Assembly (NCBI GenBank): GCA_013813755.1
Contig: JACCRD010000037.1
Span: forward strand, 1 to 9,458
Length of the DNA stretch: 9,458 nucleotides
Reading direction: 5' to 3'
Source: Acidobacteriota bacterium
GTDB lineage: Bacteria; Acidobacteriota; Blastocatellia; Pyrinomonadales; Pyrinomonadaceae
The notes under the pieces are model-generated. The model ran no database searches. It was not told the origin of the DNA and saw only the letters and a list, made by a program, of their open reading frames with translations. The translations under genes were made by a program, and so were the position numbers. Of this stretch, positions 1 to 4,520 are shown one piece after another (position 1 is the first letter of the stretch; every line of letters begins with the position of its first letter).

Positions 1-188
1 GCCTGCCCGGTCGCAGTATTTGTAACAACAATGCTGGCGTTTCCAATTGCTGCACCAGTCGAATCAGTTACCTGACCGGTAATCGTTGCTGATGTTTCTT
101 CTTGAGCTGAAGCCGAAATGCTGAAGCCGAAACTACAGATAAAGGCAAGGCACATCATTAGCACTATTTGTCTGAAATTACTTTTCAT
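1..188 (-). CDS. TonB-dependent receptor (Oar-like), N-terminal start, partial
   Basis: This is the start of an outer-membrane receptor gene that runs off the left edge; 62 codons are visible. The ATG at 188-186 is preceded by GAGGAAAA (192-199), a good ribosome binding site 3 to 4 nt away. The protein opens with MKSNFRQI, a hydrophobic stretch and a SASAQ cleavage-like site, so it has a type I signal peptide. It is followed by the beginning of a carboxypeptidase-regulatory-like domain (ATITGQVTDSTGAAIGNA), which sits before the plug in Acidobacterial Oar-type receptors. The opening MK-x-x-FRQI matches the collapsed paralogue at 3816-4250, and the upstream leaders are homologous. The barrel is outside the window, so the receptor assignment rests on this domain and on the paralogue at 574-2487. 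Confidence 0.8.
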   Translation of the reverse strand, partial: MKSNFRQIVLMMCLAFICSFGFSISASAQEETSATITGQVTDSTGAAIGNASIVVTNTATGQ

Positions 189-459
189 TGGTTTTCCTCG
201 TTTCAAAAAATTAAAAATTAAAATTGCAAGCCATAAGAAAAATTTAGATTTTTGGAAAAGCGTTCAAATTTTCGTTATTGGTTGCCAAAGGCAATAATTC
301 CAGTAAGTCGTTATATTTGAAGAGCTAACGGATTTTTAATGAAATTTGAAACTGTTTGAACGGCTATTATTCTAAAACATTTATTTATAATGCAAAAACC
401 GTGCGCGAGGTTTCAAAAATATTAATAAATCTCTTTGCCGCGCTTTTTTCGATTTTGTC
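186..459. repeat. Direct repeat, copy 1 (pairs with 4248-4520)
   Basis: This 274-bp block is homologous over its whole length to 4248-4520 (273 bp). Together with the hairpin and terminator further right it fills the gene gap 189-573. It contains, in minus-strand order, a decayed copy of the 3' end of the muropeptidase gene, a spacer with conserved words such as GTTAGCTCTTCAAA, a nearly invariant 71-nt leader, the ribosome binding site and the receptor start codon. The other copy holds the functional equivalents, so this copy is the derived one at its muropeptidase end. Confidence 0.85.
219..289 (-). promoter_or_regulatory. Conserved receptor leader, copy 1
   Basis: These 71 nt differ from 4284-4354 at only 3 positions, although sequence on both sides has diverged much more. 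It lies 30 nt upstream of the receptor ATG. On the minus strand it holds TTGAAC followed 15 nt later by TAAATT, a sub-optimal promoter-like pair, and an A/T hairpin (AAAAAT, CTAA, ATTTTT). Whether the conserved unit is a promoter, an activator site or an RNA leader cannot be decided from sequence. Confidence 0.5.
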
Positions 460-461
460 AT
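381..461 (-). pseudogene. Relic of the 3' end of the muropeptidase (namZ-like) gene
   Basis: On the minus strand this segment aligns with the last 25 or so codons of the gene at 4446-7040. It shares the motif D-L-L-x-F-x-K-x-R-A-x-F-L-x-Y-K and a TAA stop at the same place. An extra A in the A-run after ATCG (six versus five) shifts the upstream frame, and similarity ends at about 459. Several substitutions change residues. A 26-codon open frame from an ATG at 461-459 happens to read through it (a very basic peptide), but I see no ribosome binding site and treat it as debris from the duplication. Confidence 0.7.
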
Positions 462-484
462 AAGCATTACCAAAATTTGATTTT

Positions 485-503
485 TTCAAAATCCTATTTT
501 GAA
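485..503. repeat. A/T-rich hairpin
   Basis: A perfect inverted repeat of 8 bp (TTCAAAAT, loop CCT, ATTTTGAA) lies just beyond the terminator of the truncated receptor. It has little G+C and no run of T on either side that would make it an efficient terminator. It may be a secondary structure element or chance. Confidence 0.3.
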
Positions 504-512
504 GAATCGCAC

Positions 513-550
513 AAAAAATTACCCGCAACGCTTTTTTAGCATTACGGGTA
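513..550 (-). terminator. Rho-independent terminator of the truncated receptor gene
   Basis: On the minus strand a 12-bp stem (TACCCGTAATGC with GCGTTGCGGGTA, two G-U pairs, 7-nt loop) is followed directly by AATTTTTT. It begins 23 nt after the stop codon of the gene at 574-2487. The arms are at 520-531 and 539-550 and the U-tract at 513-520. This is a textbook intrinsic terminator. Confidence 0.85.
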
Positions 551-573
551 TGAAAAACGTTTATTGCTGCGTT

Positions 574-2487
574 TTAAAAAATGTAACGCAGTGAAAGTTG
601 AATATTTCTTGGAGCATATTGTGTGGAAGTTCCGTTGATTTGTCCAAAGCCCGAACTTGTATAAGTCGTGTTTGGAAAACCAAATTGAACCCAGTTGAAT
701 GCGTTAAACAAATCGGCGCGAACAGTTAAACTATGACCTTCAAACGGCATTAAAAATCTTTTTGAGAAAGCAAAATCAAAGTTTTTTACGCCGTCAGCAA
801 AAAAAGTATTTCGTCTTAAAATACAACAATCAAGATCTGCTAATGTTGCCTGCCGAAAAGCGCTCGCCGGCAGCAGTTCCCTGGAAGTATTCGGATTACC
901 GATGGTGCGACCGAGAAGACTGGGATCGAGAATGACCGGGCGGCTCTCGGCAAAATTATCAAAGTTTAAGTCAACCCCTGTCCCCGTTACTGTAAAAGGG
1001 TTGCCGTGAACCCATTTGAAAACGGTTGAAACCTGCCAGCCGCCGAAAATTTGACCGACTAAATCATTCCGTTTATTTAAGAAAGGAAGGCGATACGTTC
1101 CAAAAAGCGTAAAACGATGCGGTGTATGAGAACGCGAAAGACCACGCGAGGCTTTTAAATCATTTCCGGTTTGATTGCTGTCACCTGTACCGCCGAAACT
1201 GGTTGCTTCGGAAGTGGTATCTTCTGCTTTACTCCGGGTATAAGCCGCCTGGAGACTAAGCCCGTTGCTTAAACGCTTTGTAAATTCGATTTGTAAGCCG
1301 TCATACCAGGTAAGAGCGCCGTTGCTAACCTCGGCTTGACCGCCAAATCTTCCGTCCGGTCTTCTTTCATTGATTCGCGGAACACGAGAGCTGTATTCAA
1401 GCGCTCCTAGTGGAACAACATTCGGACAAGCCGTGGTCGGCGCAATGTAATTTGTAGAACCGACAGTTCCCAAACCTGTTCCGGCGCATAGTACGTCTGC
1501 CGCCGGACGTAAAACCTGTCCCCGCACATCAACCCGGCGCGGGTCATTCGCCGGAAGGCTGTTGAAAAGAGTTTGTCCAAATATAATATTCGGCGCGTTG
1601 TTTGGATGATCCGTCACCGTCACGCCATTCGGGTCGTTGAGGGGAGCGTTGCCGAAATTATAACGCAATAACCCAATTCCCCGATTGCCCGTATAGCTTA
1701 TTCTCACCGCTGATTTCCAGGGCAATTGTCTTTCAAACGTCAAATTCCATTGCTTTGTATAAGGCATTTCAAGATTCGGATCGACAACCAGCGATTTGCT
1801 GTAACGACCTGTCGGTTCGACTCCGGGAACAAACGTAAAACCGACGGTCGGGTCGGTTAGGTTAATCGGATTGAAACCGGCGCCCGAACCGGTCGATCTG
1901 TTGTAGAAGAAAGCATTGGGCGTATTTGTACGAATCGAGGCGCCCGATTGGGCAAACACCGATTGAAACAATCTTCCGTGATAAATCCCGTAACCGCCGC
2001 GCAATGAAGATGTGCCCGAACTGCCGAATATTAAACCTAACAGTCCCTTTTCAAATGAAGGACTATAAGCGAATCCGATGCGCGGTTGAACGTTGTTTTT
2101 ATCGTCGTCGAATCCGTAATCAATCCTGTTCTCCTTTTCCTTCGGAGCCTTGACATATTCATACCGGGCGCCCAGATTCAAGGTCAGGTTTGGAAAAATT
2201 TTCCAGTTGTCTTCGACATAAAAATTATATTCACGGAGGCGATTTTCAAGGAAAAACGGTCCGTAACCTTTTTGAAAATTGTTAATACAGCCATTCAAAA
2301 GCGATGCAAAACCGTTTCCGTAAGTTACGCCGCCGCAAGTTGACGCATTGAAATTATAAAAACCGCGGGAAAAGTTATCGGCTAAATCGTCTATTTTTTG
2401 ATCCAAAATATCCGTTCCGGCTTTTAGGAAATGATTTGAGCCTAGGTTTACTAATAAGTTATAAACAAGTTGCCAATGGAAAGTGGA
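574..2487 (-). pseudogene. TonB-dependent receptor (Oar-like), 5'-truncated
   Basis: An open frame of 638 codons from an in-frame TAG (2490-2488) to TAA encodes the beta-barrel of a large outer-membrane receptor. It ends in the motif IQLSLRYIF, whose final Phe and alternating hydrophobics are the usual BAM-recognised last strand. Barrel-type features include the repeated aromatic/Gly pattern, NLTFERQLPWKSAVRISYTG, the loop words RGLSRSHTPHRFTLFGTYRLPF, and DLFNAFNW near the end. Homology appears to begin near GSNHFLKAGTDI (about 2407-2445). The signal peptide, regulatory domain and TonB plug are missing; full-length relatives are about 1000 residues or more. No ATG or GTG is available, only a TTG at 2406 with no ribosome binding site. 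The barrel has no internal stop or frameshift, so truncation looks recent. Export is not possible as it stands, hence pseudogene. Confidence 0.8.
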
Positions 2488-2517
2488 CTAAAAATCGCAT
2501 AAACAGCCTCCGAAAAG

Positions 2518-2534
2518 TTGTTTGACATTTTTCA
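2518..2534 (+). repeat. Inverted-repeat arm, left cassette end
   Basis: TTGTTTGACATTTTTCA matches the reverse complement of 3692-3708 (TTGTTTGACACTCTTCA) at 15 of 17 positions. Similarity continues loosely outward (CGAAAAG versus CCAAAAGG). Each arm carries the -35 box of an inward-pointing gene, so the repeat may be a shared promoter element, a cassette end, or both. Confidence 0.45.
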
Positions 2535-2550
2535 GATTCACGTATATTAT
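2522..2550 (+). promoter_or_regulatory. Sigma70-like promoter of the cysteine-rich gene
   Basis: TTGACA (2522-2527), a 17-nt spacer and TATTAT (2545-2550) form a near-consensus promoter. Transcription would start near 2557, giving a leader of about 38 nt before the ATG at 2595. The leader contains AAAATTTTGAGCAAAATTT, which can form a small A/T hairpin. Confidence 0.75.
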
Positions 2551-2594
2551 CTTGGCACTCAAAATTTTGAGCAAAATTTAAAAAGGAGTTGATT

Positions 2595-3014
2595 ATGTTT
2601 AAGACGATAAGTTTTTTGGTAATAACATTCTCATTGTCTGCTGTTGTTTATATGCCACATTCTTTACAGTCCGATCCTTGTATTATGAGTTGTGATTATA
2701 ATAAGCAGCAATGTCAGCAACAAGTAAACACTGAGAAAGCGGCTTGTCAATCAGGAGTAGATGGGCAGTATTCTATGTGTATGACTCAAGCAGAACAAAA
2801 TTATAACGAATGTTTTCAAGCAACAATAACCCCAGGGGGCGGAGGTCAATCGGGGCAATTTATTTGCAATGCGAATCGCCAAATGGAAGAAAGTTCCTGT
2901 GATAGTCAGAAGGATTATGAAAGTCAGGCTTGTGATAATCAAGCCCTTGATTCAGAACAGTATTGCACAAACGATTATGAAAATTGCCTCTTTTTATGTA
3001 GTAATCCACAATAA
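2595..3014 (+). CDS. Secreted protein with mirror-symmetric 12-cysteine array
   Basis: I do not recognise this 139-residue protein. The start is the ATG at 2595, chosen because AAGGAG (2583-2588) lies 6 nt upstream; a TTG at 2589 overlaps that site's edge. Residues 1-26 (Lys3, then a hydrophobic run) look like an export signal. The remainder is polar and Gln/Asn/Asp/Glu-rich with Cys at 29, 33, 40, 51, 62, 73 and 91, 102, 113, 124, 131, 135. Every mirrored pair sums to 164, centred on Gly82 in a PGGGG turn. Eleven-residue spacing puts all cysteines on one face of a helix, so I infer an antiparallel helical hairpin with up to six rungs of disulfides. A Cu(I)-binding role like that of Csp proteins is the main alternative. 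A convergent gene encodes a thioredoxin-fold protein, a plausible partner. Confidence 0.8.
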   Translation: MFKTISFLVITFSLSAVVYMPHSLQSDPCIMSCDYNKQQCQQQVNTEKAACQSGVDGQYSMCMTQAEQNYNECFQATITPGGGGQSGQFICNANRQMEESSCDSQKDYESQACDNQALDSEQYCTNDYENCLFLCSNPQ

Positions 3015-3015
3015 G

Positions 3016-3065
3016 TAAAATTCTCTTGTAATCCTTCAGATCTGAAGGATTACAAGAGAATTTTA
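3016..3065. terminator. Perfect 50-nt palindrome, bidirectional terminator
   Basis: Two 25-nt arms meet at AGATCT with no unpaired loop. The palindrome begins 2 nt after the stop of the cysteine-rich gene and lies 62 nt beyond the stop of the convergent thioredoxin-like gene. The distal arms end in AAAATT/AATTTT, followed by ATATTTTG on the plus side and ACTTATT on the minus side, so both transcripts would end in a strong stem with a modest U-rich tail. Confidence 0.8.
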
Positions 3066-3127
3066 TATTTTGTCCTTAAAAACTTGCGATTAAAGATTAA
3101 ATTTACTTTAATTGCGTAAATAAACAA

Positions 3128-3643
3128 TTATAAAGACTTAATTTGATTTATAACCTCATTTTCTCTTTTAGGCGGCAATTTTCCAACCCAAAAGTTAATT
3201 ACTTTCCCAGTATTATCAGTTAAAATTAAAGTTGGAGTGCCGCTAACTCCTTTGATAGGTAAAGGTTCTTGTCTAATCTCAGAGACAGATACTCCTAGCT
3301 TGTTTAGGTATTGGTGAGATTCACTTATATCTTGTGGTAAAATCGCAATTACTTGAACTGTTCCTTGATTTTGTAATTCTTCAGTTAAACGCTTATAAAA
3401 TGGTCCGCTTTCCGAGCAAAAGTGACAATTTGTTGACAAAATCAATAAAAGCGTTATTTCTCTCTTTGTCCAATCAATTGGTAATGAAATTATTTCATCT
3501 TTTTTTATTCTATTATTAAAAGTTTGAGATTTGGGAGAATTAGAAAAAAAATATCGTTCAACTAAAACTACCCCAAGCAACAACGCAATCACAATAATTG
3601 CAATGTTGGCAGTAAATTCAATTTTCTTTGAAAAATCTTTCAT
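3128..3643 (-). CDS. Membrane-anchored thioredoxin-fold protein (TlpA/ResA-like)
   Basis: This 171-residue protein has an N-terminal membrane anchor (about residues 11-29, after KDFSKK) and a periplasm-facing thioredoxin domain. The active site is C73-H-F-C76 in LLILSTNCHFCSESGPF. The cis-proline motif is G-V-S-G-T-P137-T-L-I-L, followed by a beta-hairpin with TDNTGKVINFW. This is the layout of TlpA/ResA/DsbE-type redoxins, which reduce or exchange disulfides outside the cytoplasm. Redox direction cannot be read from the motif alone. The ATG at 3643 has only a weak GGAA upstream. The gene has its own promoter (3676-3704), is convergent with the cysteine-rich gene and shares its palindromic terminator, which suggests that its substrate could be that protein. 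Base composition is A+T-richer than the receptor remnants on both sides. Confidence 0.85.
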   Translation of the reverse strand: MKDFSKKIEFTANIAIIVIALLLGVVLVERYFFSNSPKSQTFNNRIKKDEIISLPIDWTKREITLLLILSTNCHFCSESGPFYKRLTEELQNQGTVQVIAILPQDISESHQYLNKLGVSVSEIRQEPLPIKGVSGTPTLILTDNTGKVINFWVGKLPPKRENEVINQIKSL

Positions 3644-3675
3644 AAAATTTCCAGACTTTGAAATTCTTTGTTAAG

Positions 3676-3704
3676 AGTCTATTTTTCATATTGAAGAGTG
3701 TCAA
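3676..3704 (-). promoter_or_regulatory. Sigma70-like promoter of the thioredoxin-like gene
   Basis: On the minus strand TTGACA (3704-3699), a 17-nt spacer and TAGACT (3681-3676) precede the ATG at 3643. The -35 region resembles that of the cysteine-rich gene (TTGTTTGACA in both), suggesting common control of the pair. Confidence 0.65.
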
Positions 3705-3708
3705 ACAA
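3692..3708 (-). repeat. Inverted-repeat arm, right cassette end
   Basis: This is the partner of 2518-2534, in opposite orientation, 15 of 17 positions matching. The two arms bracket 1191 bp holding exactly the cysteine-rich gene, the palindrome and the thioredoxin-like gene. I could not find an obvious target-site duplication outside the arms. Confidence 0.4.
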
Positions 3709-3815
3709 AAACCTTTTGGCTTTTAATTTTTTGTCTTCGGCATCTAACAAATTTTCAAAGGAAAACGCCAGTAGTGTTATAGAAACATTATGGGCTTTTT
3801 CACGTCAAAATACGT
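3709..3815. other. Spacer between cassette and collapsed receptor, no clear gene
   Basis: About 107 nt lie between the cassette end and the stop of the collapsed receptor. I see no terminator like that at 513-550. The minus strand has an open stretch of 41 codons (3682-3804) with no start codon or ribosome binding site. It may be a gene fragment or chance. Confidence 0.3.
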
Positions 3816-4250
3816 TTAGAAAATATAACGCAGTGAAAGTTGAATACTGTGAGGTAAATATATATCCGATTCGTCGGTAATCGTCACTTCGGCGCTGACC
3901 GACGGGACGAGCTTAAAGTCGGCTTGAGTCGTTTGATTTAACGCCACTTCAACATTCTCTCGTACCACAACGCCGAAACCCGGTTGAGTCGCCGTTACTT
4001 TATAACGACCGAGCGGCAAAAAGGTAGAAACATACGAGCCGTCCTCGTTCGTCGTCAAACTGCGTTTCAAACCAGTTTCGGTATTGACGATTTCAACCAA
4101 AGATCCGACGACGATTGCGGAGTTAACGTCAACAATCGTTCCTTTTAATGTTCCGGTAACGGTTTGCGCTTCTGCAAAAGTGCTTAAATATAAACTACAA
4201 GCTAAAGCGATAAGCATCGTGAACATTATCTGCCTAAAACTATTTTTCAT
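3816..4250 (-). CDS. Collapsed TonB receptor: regulatory domain fused to last barrel strand
   Basis: A 144-residue product starts at an ATG with GAGGAAAA (4258-4265) upstream and a conserved leader, so its expression signals look intact. Residues 1-28 are a signal peptide ending AEAQ. Residues 30 to about 118 are a carboxypeptidase-regulatory-like domain (GTLKGTIVDVNSAIVVGS, TTNEDGSY, LPLGRYKVTATQPGF). After VTITDES, where a receptor would enter its plug, the frame jumps to Y-L-P-H-S-IQLSLRYIF, the last barrel strand, matching Y-A-P-R-N-IQLSLRYIF of the gene at 574-2487. A 21-nt stretch at this 3' end is identical between the two genes. Roughly 800-900 codons of plug and barrel are gone, yet the reading frame is kept. 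It cannot form a channel. It may be a decaying remnant or a small periplasmic protein with an outer-membrane targeting strand. Confidence 0.75.
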   Translation of the reverse strand: MKNSFRQIMFTMLIALACSLYLSTFAEAQTVTGTLKGTIVDVNSAIVVGSLVEIVNTETGLKRSLTTNEDGSYVSTFLPLGRYKVTATQPGFGVVVRENVEVALNQTTQADFKLVPSVSAEVTITDESDIYLPHSIQLSLRYIF

Positions 4251-4520
4251 TGTTCTATTTTCCTCGTGTCAAAATTTAAGAAATAAAATTGCAAGCTATA
4301 AGAAAAATTTAGATTTTTGGAAAAGTGTTCAAATTTTCGTTATTGATTGCCAAACACAGCGATTTGAGAAATTGTTGCGTTTGAAGAGCTAACGGGTTTT
4401 TCGAGAAAATTTGAAACTGCTTGAATGATTGTTATTCCAATATAATTATTTATAAAGCAAAAACTGTGCGCGACGTTTCGAGAATGTTAATAAATCATTC
4501 TGCCACGCTTTTTCGATTTC
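4248..4520. repeat. Direct repeat, copy 2 (pairs with 186-459)
   Basis: This copy contains the live 3' end of the muropeptidase gene (4446-4520), the intergenic spacer, the conserved leader and the start of the collapsed receptor. Length agrees with copy 1 to within one base. It fixes the ancestral order as muropeptidase gene followed by TonB receptor gene on the minus strand. Confidence 0.85.
4284..4354 (-). promoter_or_regulatory. Conserved receptor leader, copy 2
   Basis: This is the second copy of the 71-nt leader (68 of 71 positions the same as 219-289), 33 nt upstream of the collapsed receptor ATG. It retains TTGAAC, the A/T hairpin and the CTTAT-x-GCTTGCAATTTTA block. Its preservation upstream of a gene that has lost its barrel shows either recent collapse or continued use. 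Confidence 0.5.

Noticed and set aside
40..60. tRNA or other structured RNA genes in the window
   Set aside because: I scanned gaps 189-573, 2488-2594, 3644-3815, 4251-4445, 7955-8123 and 9105-9154 and saw no cloverleaf arms or TTCGA-type T-loop with matching acceptor stem.
381..461. A 26-codon minus-strand open frame for a very basic small peptide
   Set aside because: It coincides with the decayed copy of the muropeptidase 3' end, has no ribosome binding site, and its similarity to the parent frame explains its openness.
2462..2500. A short minus-strand frame starting ATG CGA TTT after GGAGG, near the truncated receptor 5' end
   Set aside because: Only 13 codons long and out of frame with the receptor barrel, so it cannot serve as a new start for it.
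3016..3065. CRISPR repeat or phage attachment site for the palindrome
   Set aside because: Only one copy is present, no spacers, no integrase, and its position between two convergent stops fits a terminator better.
3682..3804. A 41-codon open stretch on the minus strand upstream of the thioredoxin-like gene that reads like coding sequence
   Set aside because: No start codon or ribosome binding site, its stop overlaps the -10 box of the next gene, and I recognise no family; at best a fragment.
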